From contig CP154957.1 in NCBI GenBank assembly GCA_039621445.1, positions 31,762,399 to 31,826,398 on the forward strand: a DNA stretch of 64,000 nucleotides, written 5' to 3'. Below the pieces are notes generated by a model. That model searched no databases. It was not told where the DNA came from and was given only the letters and a program-made list of their open reading frames with translations. A program made the translations under genes and the position numbers. This DNA comes from Euglena gracilis (taxonomy: Eukaryota; Euglenida; Euglenophyceae; Euglenales). Position 1 is the stretch's first letter. Every line of letters begins with the position of its first letter. Shown one piece after another: positions 30,449-41,498 of this stretch.

Positions 30449-30523
30449 TGCTCCCATCAACCAGAAGGCCCTACGAAGGATAGCTCGTCTCTGCTGTTGT
30501 GGGGTGAGCTGCAAGAAATCCTC
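30449..30523 (-). CDS. NCL: Na+/Ca2+ exchanger (NCL-type), exon before the second alpha repeat
   Basis: The 25-codon exon reads EDFLQLTPQQQRRAILRRAF then WLMGA. It covers the end of the cytosolic loop and the start of the transmembrane helix completed by the next exon. The acceptor CGCACAG is precise (30524), the donor is nonconventional. The preceding conventional intron is 31083-30524. Copy 2 is 59069-59143. Confidence 0.85.
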
Positions 30524-31083
30524 CTGTGCGGGAAAGGGTAGTTGATCGTTCCAAGTTTTTTGTACACAAAGCAAAATATTACAGGGACACTTTCAAATTC
30601 ATGGTCCGAGACTCTCAGCTGAAATACAAATTTCGGTAACAAAGTACAATTCCTTTCTGTGGTAAACACCATCAGAGATTGGCTTTTATGTACTTCCCTC
30701 GGAGGGTTACTAACCACATGGTTTGCCTGCCCACAGCACAGATTCAAAACTGATCCCCCCCTCCTTTGGTTGGGTCTCGACCCAAGCGACTTTATCTTGC
30801 ACGTGGCCATATTTGCCCACCACTTTTGGACCAGTGTGGCACAAGCACTACCCAGGGCTTCCCTGTCATGGAAAAATATCATCATGTGTCAGGAAAAGAG
30901 GGACTACTTTAGTATGGTCACGAAAACACTGAGACCTACACACCTCAAACAGAGTTTTTGTATTGGTGCTTTTCAAAAAAAACCATACCCCTAAGAAGAG
31001 CACAAAAAAGCATCTGCTCAAAACGGCATTAAAAAGTTCATTAAATTAATGTGGACCTCCATGCACTTTGAAGAGGAGCACAC

Positions 31084-31287
31084 AGGCATCTCCTCTGACT
31101 CCTCTTCTTGATTCTCTTCATCCCCCTCCTGCTCGTTTGCCGGCTCAACACCAGCGGGGCTGGCCACGGCAGCCGTGGACTGCTCTGGCGACTGACGCCC
31201 CAGCCGCCCCCGGCCTCCAATGTCACCGTGCACCAGACGGTCCATCGCGCGCACGAACTCCTCAAAGTCGATACCCCCACTGGCGTC
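31084..31287 (-). CDS. NCL: Na+/Ca2+ exchanger (NCL-type), second EF-hand and acidic linker
   Basis: The exon completes the second calcium loop: MDH from the previous exon plus DASGGIDFEEFVRAMDRLV give the 12-residue loop D-H-D-A-S-G-G-I-D-F-E-E, with Asp at 1, 3 and 9 and Glu at 12. A long acidic tail (NEQEGDEENQEEESEEMP) follows. The 68 codons are phase 0 at both ends. In NCL proteins the EF-hands sit in the cytosolic loop between the exchanger halves and sense Ca2+. Copy 2 is 59707-59910. Confidence 0.92.
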
Positions 31288-31608
31288 CCGTCCAGCCACC
31301 AGCTCCACAGCCACGTGCCCCACCGAGGAATTCAAGAAATCTGCTAAAGGGTTCAATATGGGTTCTGGGCTGGATGTGCAGCAGGATTGATCAAAATGAT
31401 CAAAAAAAAAAAAAAAAACAACTTCCTTCCAATATCTGGAGATACATTAACAGAGGGAAATGCATTGCCCCACCATACATCAGTGTTTCAAAAAGAAACG
31501 GGCAAATTTGACCTATGGCTTTGAAGAGCAATAAACTACGCAACCATTAGGGGAGTGTGGCCACAAAAAAAGGAAACAAGAGGAGAGAGCACTGCAAACT
31601 GGCTGCCC
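31288..31608 (-). other. Nonconventional intron, 321 nt (CAG/CTG), inside an EF-hand loop
   Basis: It starts GGGCAGCCAG and ends GTGGCTGGACGG, with CAG at +4 and CTG at -8; CAGCCA also pairs with TGGCTG. Removal produces a perfect EF-hand loop. GT-AG alternatives would break it. Confidence 0.88.
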
Positions 31609-31695
31609 ATGATCCATCTCTCGCATTAATTCTCTCAGCTCCTCTCGAGTGAGCGATTCGTTGAAATCTCGTACCAGAGCACCGAGCTCAAGTTC
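31609..31695 (-). CDS. NCL: Na+/Ca2+ exchanger (NCL-type), exon between the two EF-hand loops
   Basis: The 29-codon exon reads ELELGALVRDFNESLTREEL, then RELMREMDH. It supplies residues 10-12 of the first calcium loop, the exiting helix, the linker, the entering helix of EF-hand 2 and its first two loop residues. Both flanking introns are nonconventional. Copy 2 is 60236-60322. Confidence 0.92.
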
Positions 31696-31978
31696 GGATA
31701 CAAATGCCCATGAAACTTGCTTTGCATCAGCAATCTGCCCACAGCAAAAAGATACTATGGATGTGCTGTTGCTGAGGAAATACCATGAGTGGTAATTGAT
31801 ATTCCATTTTTCCGAAAATGTCCGAGGCATCACCGACAAAAAGTGTACAGAGGGAAATATTGCACAGCCTTTTTTTCAGGACAGGTCACCACCATGGCTG
31901 GCAGCACCACATTTGAACCAGGTTCTTGCAAGGGCTTGTTTCTTCACTCTAGCATGACGTAGGCATGGGCCATTGCTC
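31696..31978 (-). other. Nonconventional intron, 283 nt (CAA/TTG), inside an EF-hand loop
   Basis: It starts GAGCAATGGCCCATG and ends CATGGGCATTTGTATCC. CAA at +4 pairs with TTG at -8, a compensatory variant of CAG/CTG, and GCCCATG pairs with CATGGGC further in. Removal gives D-K-D-G-N-G-V-I-D-E-L-E, a canonical loop. Confidence 0.88.
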
Positions 31979-32099
31979 GTCGATCACGCCGTTTCCATCC
32001 TTATCATACTTGAGGAAGAAAGGGAGAACCGTGGCGCGGAAGCCTCGATCCGTTCCAGATCCAGGTAGCTCGGTAAGGGGTCTCCCTTCAAGCTGGTCA
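31979..32099 (-). CDS. NCL: Na+/Ca2+ exchanger (NCL-type), first EF-hand exon
   Basis: The exon reads DQLEGRPLTELPGSGTDRGF, then RATVLPFFLKYDKDGNGVID. It carries the entering helix and the first nine residues of EF-hand 1 (Asp 1, Asp 3, Asn 5, Asp 9). The acceptor TTGCAG (32100) and phase agree with the upstream exon. The 121 nt start by completing a Gly codon. Copy 2 is 60606-60726. Confidence 0.9.
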
Positions 32100-32193
32100 C
32101 TGCAAGCTGGACCACAGAGGACGTGAAAAGAGAAACTTGCCAAATTTTTAAACAATTTTTCAGCTTTCACATTGTGAGAAGGTGGCTGGCATA

Positions 32194-32544
32194 CAATTGC
32201 TTACCGACCCCGGGGGGGGGGAGGGGGGGGTCACTCCACTTTTTTAAAACCCAGTCAGTCACTTTTTTTTGGGAAGCCAGTCAGTCACTCCCCCCCCCGG
32301 GGGGGGGGGGGTCGGCCACTCAGAAAAACGGCCACTTTCCAGTCACTTTAGGCCATTTTAGGCCAAAAAAAATTTTCCGGCGCCTTCGGCGCCGGGGTCA
32401 CTCAAGCCACTTTTGCCCACTCCTGGCCGACCCCCCCCCGGGGGGGGGAGGGGGTCCGGGCCCAAAACCAGTCAGTCACTCTGAAAAAATCAGTCACCCA
32501 CCCCCCCCCCGGGGGGGGGGGGGGGGACAGTGCTTAAGCAATTG
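32194..32544. mobile_element. Inverted-repeat element family D
   Basis: The ends are CAATTGCTTACCGACC and its inverted counterpart GTGCTTAAGCAATTG. It contains the CAGTCAGTCACT phrase three times and a GGCGCCTTCGGCGCC hairpin near 32380. It lies in the intron 32868-32100 of the exchanger gene. Copy 2 is 60821-61173, with differing G-run lengths. Confidence 0.75.
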
Positions 32545-32604
32545 TCTGGTGGGGGGAAGAGGGGTGGCAGGCAGGCAAGGACAGTCATCCCCGGTTTTTG
32601 GTCT

Positions 32605-32690
32605 CCGGTGGGGTCCGGTGGGATCCGGTGGGACCCGGTGGGATCCGGTGGGATCCGGTGGGATCCGATGGGATTCCGGTGGGTTGCCTG
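32605..32690. repeat. Tandem decamer array (GGTGGGATCC), array 1
   Basis: About eight units of a 10-bp repeat with variants GGTGGGGTCC and GGTGGGACCC. The same decamer forms a second array at 33640-33770 in the neighbouring intron. The translated GSGGIRWDPV-like ORFs are artefacts of the array. Confidence 0.92.
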
Positions 32691-32868
32691 GGGGGAGGGG
32701 GACCGGGGAGAAAAAACACATGCAACAAGGTCAGGCACTTGGCCTCTTTTTTTTTGTCCCATATGAGTCACCTTTTGGCTCTGTTTAATGGGGCCAGCCA
32801 GGTGCTCAGGATCTTTTGCCCCGTCGCCACATGGGATCACCACATGATGTGATGTACTCATTGCTCAC

Positions 32869-32929
32869 CCTGGGTCATCGGTTTCATCCACCCCAATGGC
32901 CACCAAATATTTGCCATCTCGAATCATGT
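32869..32929 (-). CDS. NCL: Na+/Ca2+ exchanger (NCL-type), cytosolic-loop exon before EF-hand 1
   Basis: It reads MIRDGKYLVAIGVDETDDPG, with donor CCAGG then GTGAGC at 32868 and likely acceptor TTGCAG (32930). Phase 2 agrees with the next exon. Copy 2 (61498-61558) differs by one synonymous Arg codon change (CGA to CGC). Confidence 0.75.
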
Positions 32930-33639
32930 CTGCAACTTTTTTTGACCAAAAAGAAAGGGTTGTAAAAAAAAAGGCAACTCTTGCATTCTTGGGCATCCCT
33001 CTTTGGGGATGCTGCCGCACCGCGCACACCGCGTGGCACCGCATGACAGGAAGCAGTACAGCTAAAATGACTGAATGAGAGAAAAACACCCAGAAAAGCG
33101 CCATCGATTATCAAATAAAAAAGGCATTTTGCGTGAACTTCGTCAATTCTGGGTGTCTTTGGCCCAAATCACCTGGTTTAGCCACCAGATCATACCCAAA
33201 CTGTCCCAGTGGTCACCAAATCTGTGCAAGTGGCCACAAAATGGCCAAAAGTGGCCAAAAAAGGGGCAAAAAGTGGATAAAAGCAGTCAGAAGTGGCCTA
33301 AAATGGACACAAATGTGCAAAAATAGCCATAAGCAGCCTAAAGTGGTTGTATGTAAGTTGGTGTAATAAAGCAAAAACTGCATTCAAACAGCCAAAAATG
33401 GTCAAATTGCCAAATGCCCCAAAATGGCCAAAAGTGGACAAAAGTGGTCCAGAATGACAAAAAAAAATGGCCAAAAGAGCCAAAAGCTGCTGATTTGCAG
33501 GAAACCAGACAAAAAAAGAATGTAAATCAATTACAGATGGGGTACTGGTGGAAATGTGTGAAAATTGCACATTCGGAAATGATTCTCCTCACGCGGGCCA
33601 TGAATCCAAGAAGAAAAATATGTGCATGGAAAAAAAATC

Positions 33640-33770
33640 TCCGGTGGGATCCGGTGGGATCCGGTGGGATCCGGTGGGATCCAGTGGGATCCGGTGGGAA
33701 CCCACTAGTCAAATGGTCAAAAAATCCCCGGTGGGATCCGGTGGGATCCGGTGGGATCCGGTGGCTGTCC
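33640..33770. repeat. Tandem decamer array (GGTGGGATCC), array 2
   Basis: Two blocks of five or six and four decamers are separated by a short spacer. The unit is the same as in 32605-32690. It is retained without change of unit number in copy 2 (about 62263-62392). Confidence 0.92.
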
Positions 33771-33846
33771 TTGCCAGTGGCAGGGTGCCCTGTCAATTTT
33801 TTGAATAATTGGCAATTTTTTGGAGGGAATTTTTGCAGTTTCGTTG

Positions 33847-33847
<1 letters not shown>

Positions 33848-33887
<40 letters not shown>
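33848..33887. repeat. (TG)n microsatellite, length-variable between copies
   Basis: An uninterrupted TG run follows TTGTTTTG. The equivalent run in copy 2 (about 62473-62507) is shorter, which explains part of the changing offset between the copies. Confidence 0.95.
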
Positions 33888-33892
<5 letters not shown>

Positions 33893-34869
33893 CACCCAGT
33901 TCGACCCGCAGCCGAGCCCACTTCCAGCTTGGGGACCACTACAGATTGGGGGGGTCATCCAGCAGCCTTTTTCCAGCCATCCCAAGTCTTCCAGCCTCTG
34001 AGCTAGACGCCCCCCCCCCCCAGGAGGGTCAGCAACGCCCTGATTCAGACCCTACCTGCCTGATCATTTTCTCTTCAGAATTATCCTCAAATTGGTGGTG
34101 CAATTGTAGTGGGCCACCTTTGGCAGCAGGGGGGGGGGGACTTGCAGCAGCCCGACACTTCTATCATATTTTTTGAGGTCCCAGAAACGCTGTCAATATT
34201 TGCCCACAAAATCTTTTTTTTTGTCTCCAAATTGTTGGCATGAAAAAAAAAATTGGAACCTGCATCTTCTGCAAGGATGATTATTCTGTGGCTATTCTGT
34301 AACACCCAGACCTCTCAGAAATGAGAATTGTTGTGTGTGTTTTTTCGCACTTTGTGTTGCACTTATGACGGTCATATTGTATTTTTCCTCCCCCGCTTCA
34401 AGGAAGAACTCTTGCACCCTGGACCCAAAAGGACATCTCTCCCCAGATGGGGTTGACCAAAAGGCCATTTTTGGCCCATTTTGGACTTGTGAACCCCGCA
34501 ACTCGAACCTTGAACCACAGAAAGCAATCAAAAATGCTGATTGAATCAACAGCGTAACTAGTGCAGATAAAAATCATGGCAAACAAAAATTACTAAGGAA
34601 AACAATATGGGAAAAAAATTCTCAGAAAGTTTTGATTCTCAATGTGGGAAATGCACCATTTCAGGGAAAATGGTGGTAATCTTTTCCAGTTGTAATTAAG
34701 ATTTTTTTTCGCAAAAAGGCAACTCGAGATTCCAAAGCTTTTCACATGGGGCCAACAAGGCGTGACAATTCTGATTCCTGGGTTTGGTTTAGCCCACCAA
34801 ACCAAGGAATCAGAATCATTGCACTGTATGCAGAATGGGCCTGGGTTTTGGAAAACTGAAACAGCTGGC

Positions 34870-35070
34870 TTGAGGTGTCAGCCAGCTGGTCAGTGGTGGC
34901 TTCAAAGGGGAGGGGGCACTTGTGCTCCAAAATTACAAATAAAAAGCGCGAGGGCACGTTGATATCGTTCCAACTGGGGTTTCTGGCGAGCAAATCGGTT
35001 ATGGTGTCAACTTGCATTTGTTCCCCCTCCAAAATTTGGCCACACAAACCATGCAACAAAGGGATCACTG
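34870..35070 (-). CDS. Candidate exon of the exchanger gene (cytosolic loop)
   Basis: The frame reads LCGQILEGEQMQVDTITDLL, then NPSWNDINVPSRFLFVILEH and PFEATTDQLADT. Coding-like composition and its position between the membrane exons and the EF-hand exons suggest a loop exon. I noted a faint likeness of VPSRFLFVIL to SLC4 cytosolic domains but consider it coincidental. Copy 2 is about 63490-63690. Confidence 0.4.
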
Positions 35071-35874
35071 GGGGGGGGGGGTGGCCTCTTTTTTCCCTCC
35101 TACAGCTGGTGAACGTACCCTTGCATGGGGGTGATTTTCAGGCAGGGTGTCCCAAAATCTTTAATCGTCATTCACTGGACCCCCCCCAATTGACGAGCTT
35201 ATTTATTTTACAACCGCTCCAGGGCAGCTAGACGGCAATGGAAGTTATGCTTTCGGAGGCGCAAAAAAATGAGCCAAAAACAGAGAAAACTTCCAAAAAA
35301 CCAGCAAAAATGAGCAACTCAGTCAGCAGCCTCGTTCACATCTGTTGCAATCCTTCGATGAATTTGCTCATTCAAGGCAATGGCAACCAAATAAAAATCT
35401 GGATAAAAAAGTTGCGGGAGACAAAAAGCATGGGAACCGATTGTCCCACTAATTTTTCCCCGTAATTTTGCCCGGTGTGCCTTTCCTGGCAATCAAATTC
35501 TACACACAAAAGGATGGGACTGTGTAATATTGTCAATTTTCGGGGTTGTTTTGTGAGGGGGAAAAAATCACAAAAAAAGGACACCAGACGTCCATTTTTC
35601 GTTTTTTTTGGTCCAGGACTTCAAAAAAAACACTGCTGTCTGGAAAGAGGCTGCTGGCTGGCTGGCTGGGCCCAGGGGGGTTCGGCTTTATTGACACCCT
35701 GGTCTGAATAGAAGCGCACCTCCCGCCACCGCCGGTTGAGGTGGTGGTCTGACGTACAGTGCAGCTAAAAATTACAGAAGGCAGAAATTTTGGCAAAATA
35801 CCCAAGTTTTGCCATAATTTTTTTCTCGTAATTTTCTCACTCCGTCGGTTTCCGACGCCCTCTTAGGAAGCCGC

Positions 35875-36000
35875 AAGCACAATGCTCAGCAAAACAACCG
35901 TCACACACAAACTCGTCACAGCGAACGCATTTACGGGCTGTTTGTGTGCTACATTCACAAGGATGTGTGGGCTCAGCATGAAGGGATGCTTTGAGGCAGG
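35875..36000 (-). CDS. Candidate exon with a hydrophobic segment
   Basis: The frame contains VNAFAVTSLCVTVVLLSIVL then AAS, a convincing transmembrane-like stretch on the gene's strand. Its place in the exchanger is unclear because the loop region is expected here. It could belong to an alternative exon or be fortuitous. Confidence 0.3.
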
Positions 36001-36829
36001 GCGGTTCTTAAGCAAATAAAAAAAACCTCCGCTGTCACAGCACATTCAATGAAAAATCCATAGAGAAAAATGACTTCCTTCATCGCCCATCCACCCAAAA
36101 GGGCAAAAAATGCGTTTTGTGACGTTTTCTTTTTGGACCCCGTTCTAGTCCTAGGTTGGCTCTTGGCTGTCTTGAGAAATAATAAAAAAAACTATCCCGT
36201 CCCTCATGGACCGCCCTGCTTTGAGGACATCAATCATAGGGGCAGCGGAAGGGACATCCCCCCACAGAGCACATGGAATGCCCGTTGCGTCCCATGAACG
36301 CACCACTGAAACGGGGGTAACATGATCCAAAGCTGTAGGCGGCAACGAGATCAGTTCCAACGTTTTATTGAGGTTCGATCACTAAGCAGAACCATAATAA
36401 TAATCTGAATTACACCTGCATTCATGAATACATTGTTGAAATTGCTTCTGGGAAAAATTCCGCAAAGACCATTTGGATGCCAATCTGTGACGATTTTTTT
36501 GTAACCGTCTGTCCAAACATGAGGTTTTGCCTTGGAAGATGCAACCTCATCCAGCACAACACGTGGACGGCATGTGAATTCACGACAACAGGGGAGAAAA
36601 AAAGAAAACTAAAAATTCCTTCTTTTAATAAGCAGAGGGAAGAAATAAAATTTTTTGGGAAAAACCCAGATTTTGCCAAAATTAATTTTTCCAAAATAAA
36701 AATTTTGCCAAAACTTTTTTCTTGTAATTTTTTTGCCGTAATTTTTGTTTTCCGTGATTTTTAGCCACACTTTAAGCACCATGCTCTAATTAGGGGGGGT
36801 TAAAAAAACCACCAAGCAATTATCCCTCC

Positions 36830-36980
36830 CAATGTGCTGCAGTGTGGACCAACACTCCAACGATGACAAAATAATACGGAGACCCCTCAGTAGACTAGCT
36901 TCCTCCCCAGAAGACAGCCCAAAAATGCCACTCAAAGATACCAGATGTTGCTCGATTGCCGACTTGCGCACACGGTTCAC
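36830..36980 (-). CDS. NCL: Na+/Ca2+ exchanger (NCL-type), candidate loop exon
   Basis: After a good acceptor (CCCTCAG, 36981) the frame reads VNRVRKSAIEQHLVSLSGIF then GLSSGEEASLLRG. NCL proteins have a comparable basic helix ('q.r.l.y.r..hvl.g.l') shortly after the fourth transmembrane segment. The 3' end is unresolved. Confidence 0.5.
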
Positions 36981-39320
36981 CTGAGGGGATACAAACGCCA
37001 GAACATCGAAATGCATTCAAGAAATTTCAGATGGCCAAGATGAATGACTTGGACAAGATGGTTTTCCGCCAAAAAAAAATGAGGACACTTTGACAATTCA
37101 ATTATCACTGTATAACAATATCGCACATGACAGAAAAATAAATGCGGCTTTCCCAACAGAGTGTGTCACACCAATGGTGTCTGCTCACAGAAATACCCAC
37201 CCCACAAACAATTGCACAACCCCCCCAACTTGTCCCCCAGAGCTGACATTAGGAGTCAATTGTCCAATGGAAAAACGACTTCCGTATTCTGCTTTCGGTC
37301 GAAATCAGGGGATTTCTTAAGGACCCCGGGGGGGGGGGGGGTCCAGCCTCTGGCTGGCAAAAAGGCTGCTGGCTGGATTTGAGCTGGCTGGCTGGACCCC
37401 CCCCCGGGGGGGGGGGGGGGGGGGGGGGGGGTCCGGCGCTGGAGGGGGCTGGGCTGGCTGGGTCGGTGAAAAAAACAAAATTTTCTAATTTTTTTTGCCA
37501 TTTTTGACATTTTGGTGGATGGAGCCAGATCAAGGCTGGGGGCTGTGATGGAGGAAGTTGTGGCGGGGGGAAAAAATGCAGGGATAGGTGACCTGGGCAG
37601 CCCAGTTGGCTGGCCAGCCTGCGGCCAGCTGGTCCGGCCTCCGGCCGGGGTGGACCCAACTTTATTTCACTCGACCCCCGGGAAGGGGGGGGGGGGCTCC
37701 CAGCCCGAATTTGGGCTGCTGGCTGGATTTGAGCTGGCTGGCTGGCTGGACCGGGGGGGGGAGGGTACCCTCCGGCTTAAAAAATCCCCTGGTCGAAATT
37801 GTGTTAAAATTTTGGGTTCACGCGTGAACCAAACAATACCTGGAATATCGGGAGATGGTGCCAGATAAAGATGGGAACCACACTCCTCACTATTTGGATG
37901 CATTAAAACGTGTCCCCAGTGACTTATGGAGACAGCTAAAAAGATAACATTATTTTTGGTGTCAAGCAAGGTCCTGCAAGGCTGTTCTGGGGACGTTGCA
38001 ATTGTTGGATAACTGTTGGATGGGGCGGAATCCTCTGAAACCATGCAATGCATTGGCCTCTGGGACGTTGTTTTACTCTCCCGCCAGAGAGGAGAGAGAA
38101 GAAGAGACTTCATGAAGAGGTGTTCCGGGGGGACCATGAATGTACCGAGGAAATACACACAAGACACCCTGCAATGGAATCGTTGCTGGGGAGGCAGAAC
38201 GCACGGGGGAGGGAGACCATGCAAACTGTCTGGTACACTGTGTCTGAAGTCGGCACCCAGGCATCTTTCCAGGTCCTCAAAATACAAAATACGTCCCTCA
38301 AAATACGTCGGGGATCATCCCATAAACGCTACCAAATTGCCTCACCTTCCTCACACTGCAGTTTGCGGACGATGGAAATAGACGTTTTTAAAGCTGGGTT
38401 GTCATATCCCTGGCAGCACCCCATTTTCACATCATTTTTGGTGATTTGACAGCATCAGGAGCAGGCATATTTCTTTCACGCACTTTCAGCACTTGTCACA
38501 CATGTTTGTGTCTCACTGGCACCCCTTTGCATATTTTCACTAAACCCAGAATATTTTGGGTGTTTTTTCTTCCCTGCTCATGGAAATCTGTGACTCAGTC
38601 ATCAAACACTCCCAAAAAAGCGGACAGCCGCAAAACACCAACACATTTGCATTCTAAAGAGACGAGTTCCCATCTCAAAAGACAGCAAAATTTCGCAATT
38701 TACATCGCCAAAGCCAACCACCAAACCTCAAACCTGGATTTATTACCCCAAAAAAGACGGAACCAGGGGGGATAATGAACCCTCAAATAACGCAACGCAA
38801 AAAACCCGCAAAAAAACACAAAAAAAACCACAAAAAAAACCACAAAAAGCGCAAAATGCATAGAAAAGCCTTTAGATAGACACTTGGAGAGGACTGAGAA
38901 CAATTTTTGGCTCCACCGGGGAAAATTTTTCATTTTGCACAAAAATAAGGATTTTGGTGATGGAAAAAATGCAAAAATGACAAAAAAACGACAAAATTTC
39001 AGGTCTCACAGGAAAATCAGGGCCAAAGAGAGGAATTTTTCATGGTCAAAAAATTTTTCAAAGTCCAAAAATAGCCAGGAAAAAAACAACAAAAAAAAAC
39101 CGCAAAAAAAGAAACTTTTGCCAAAATCATTAAAAAAACACAAAAAAAGCATTTGTGCACCCTGGGTGCACTGAGACCTCGACCGGCCCTTGGGCGACTT
39201 GGACAATCAGATCAACGTCTTCCAATACTTATTTAAATTTAAATTTGGAGGGCCTTCATGAAGGGGAAAAACATCAGCAATGAGATTATAGAACTGTTGG
39301 ACACACCTTGCCCCCTGAAC

Positions 39321-39502
39321 AGGTTGTCTTTGTGCTTCACTTGGTACACCAGGTATTTCCCAAAAAGCAGGACAGCAACACATAATCCAGCCACTGCGCC
39401 GCCCCACTCGGCGCGTCTGTCGCATTCCTGTTCTTTTTTGCCGCAGCCAGCGATGAATGCTGGCCCTTGGATTAGGAAATAAGGGATGGTGGTGGCCAGC
39501 AT
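39321..39502 (-). CDS. NCL: Na+/Ca2+ exchanger (NCL-type), third/fourth membrane-segment exon
   Basis: The frame reads MLATTIPYFLIQGPAFIAGC, a short polar insert, then EWGGAVAGLCVAVLLFGKYL and VYQVKHKDN. It corresponds to 'aa.im..t.iPy.ivQ.p' followed by a membrane helix ending 'Y..YQv'. The donor fits a nonconventional intron (exon end 39321, then GTT-CAG). The 5' border is approximate. Confidence 0.72.
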
Positions 39503-39974
39503 GCGTCCACGCAGTTGCCATAAACTCTTGCCAAAGGTTTTTTAAAAAATGTTATTTTTAGAAAGGGGGAAAAAGTTTTTCTTTTACGAGGCATTGCTGT
39601 CCTCGCCTCCCACCCTATGCACATTCACACCCAAAAATTGCCCAAAAATCTTCCATCCAAAAAGCGCCATTTCACACCAAAAACAAAAAAAATTCAAAAA
39701 TGGCCCCCAAAAATATATCCCCAAAAATGTGATGGTCGCTGGGAAAATCATAATGAAATTATCATTCAAAAAATTACTCAAACCCTCGCTGGCATTTTTT
39801 TTGACTGCCGGCTTGCTTTGGTATTTGGGAGGGGAATAACAAGGTGGCCATTTTGGGCTGAAAATGGCAGAGCCCACTTTGCGGTGGTCGGTGGAGTGGG
39901 GCTGGGTGGGTGTTGTATGTAAAGACAACAGTTGTGTTTTGTGGTCGGTGGAGGCATTAGAGGTCCCCGCCATA

Positions 39975-40260
39975 CCATTGCTTAGCGACCCCTGGGGGGG
40001 GGGGTCTTTCCACTCTGAAAAAAACAGTCAATCACTTTTTTCTGAAGAAAAAAAAACCAGTCAGTCACTTTACCCCTCAGGGGATCGGCCACTCTTCAGG
40101 AGGCGCCAAAAAGTCTCAACGGCGCCAGGCCAGCCACTTTTTCATTTTCGGGCCTACCCCACCCCAGGGGGTTCTTGGCCAGAAAACCAGTCAATCACTG
40201 TGAAAAAAAAACCAGTCAGTCACCCGCCGGGGGTGGGGTGGGACAGGTGTTAAGCAATGA
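39975..40260. mobile_element. Inverted-repeat element family D
   Basis: The left end is CCATTGCTTAGCGACCCC; the right end contains GGTGTTAAGCAATGATATGG. The CAGTCA(A/G)TCACT phrases and a GGCGCC block near 40103-40126 identify the family. It lies in the exchanger intron upstream of the exon 39502-39321 (minus-strand sense). Confidence 0.7.
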
Positions 40261-40654
40261 TATGGTCCCCTCACCACAGGTGTTGCGAAGGGGAGGTACA
40301 TTATGGGGGTACAATATAGGGGGAGGGGGACATGGTTACCCCCAGTCCCAAAGCCTCTGCCAGCCTGGACTGCAATGGACGGTAATGATGATGTGTGCAC
40401 ACAGACGCACACACACGGCCCCTCTCCATGCAGCAGTGCCCCAGCTGAAGCCAGTCCTGTGCCAGCAGATTTTTTCCCGTATCACTTCCATATTGCAAAC
40501 TGCCCAGACTGTGGGAGTAAAGTAAGACAGCAACCCCTGTCAATGCAAGCTGAAGGGGCAGTGGGTCAATTTCGGGTCCGATCCAGGTTCTTGCTGAAAA
40601 ATGGTGAATGACGGGATGGTGGAGGGGGGTAGGCAATCAGGTGCTTGAGATAAG

Positions 40655-40740
40655 CACCGCTTCGGATGGAGGGGGAGCAGTTGACCCCAGTATCCAGCAG
40701 CCCCATTGCGCCGGGTGGCTGCAGCTTCGCCCAGTCCTTG
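40655..40740 (-). CDS. NCL: Na+/Ca2+ exchanger (NCL-type), candidate small exon
   Basis: The frame contains MGLLDTGVNCSPSIRSGAY. In NCL proteins the segment 'TGVt.d..vr..A' lies between the first alpha repeat and the 'iPy.ivQ' helix, which matches the order here. Splice sites could not be fixed (TATCTCAAGC may start a nonconventional intron). Confidence 0.5.
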
Positions 40741-41498
40741 CCAGCGCCCAGAGGGCGCTTGTAAGCACCATGCCCTGGATGCACAAAAAGGAAGATAAGG
40801 GGTTTGGGAGAGGGTGGGGTTTGGGAGAAAGAAAGGGTGAGATAGTACAAATAGAAGAAAGGGTGAGATAATACAGAACGGTGGGGGAAGGGACAGATAA
40901 AACATGGAAACCATTGTGGGAGGATTCCCACCCACTTATTGTCCCACCAACCTCTCCCAGGACCATAATTCTAAAACAGACAATATTGGGGGAGGGACAA
41001 CAAGGGAGTGCAAACCAAAAAAGACAACCCTGGGACAATAAGGGGGGATTACGGAAAATTGTGCAGTTTGGAAGTTGCCAACCCCCCTTATCATGGGGGG
41101 GGGGTTGGCAACCACCCAACAACCAATGATGCCAATTGAGCTGGGTCGCAGTTCTAGAAATACGTGAACTACAAAAAAATAAACTATTGTCACCCTCCCC
41201 AGGGGACCACCACCCCCACCACTCGAGGCTTCCACAATTAACGTTCATCCTCGATGTTGCCAGATAACCGAGACTGCGTGGAATTATCACGTAGAATCAA
41301 AAGAAGGTAATTTCTGGTTGAACTTGGCAATTTTGGGCAAAAGGTACAAAAAAAAACCAGCAAAAAAAACACATTTCTTTGTAAAACACAAGAAATGCGG
41401 GAAACCTGATATCGAGATCTGAACTTGGTCTCAAGCCCATCTCTTTTTTTTTCCAGACCGCGGAAACAACTAAACCCGTACTAGGAGTTCCCTATAGG

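Larger units (their letters stand above)
22728..35381. repeat. Large duplicated segment, copy 1 (about 12.65 kb)
   Basis: The sequence is collinear and near-identical with 51329-64000; the offset drifts only from 28601 to 28619 through small indels in homopolymers and microsatellites. It carries the 5' exons of the stalk gene and the 3' half of the exchanger gene. Substitutions concentrate in introns and inside MITEs. Copy 1 continues past 35381 into the rest of the exchanger gene, whereas copy 2 is cut by the window end. Confidence 0.97.

Noticed and set aside
32494-32790. ORFs with GSGGIRWDPV or PPDPTGSHRI repeats
   Set aside because: They read through the GGTGGGATCC array in an exchanger intron; both strands and all frames are open there.
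34870-35070. SLC4 bicarbonate-transporter exon (VPSRFLFVIL)
   Set aside because: Only a short resemblance; the surrounding exons clearly form an NCL-type exchanger.
37900-38290. Minus-strand ORF FEDLERCLGADFRHSVPDS as an exchanger loop exon
   Set aside because: Coding-like in a short stretch but with no family match, no phase-compatible splice sites and several equally open frames.
40510-40620. Hydrophobic segment LPLQLALTGVAVLLYSHSL as a membrane exon
   Set aside because: It would fall between the exons 40740-40655 and 39502-39321 that are contiguous in the family, so it is probably intronic.
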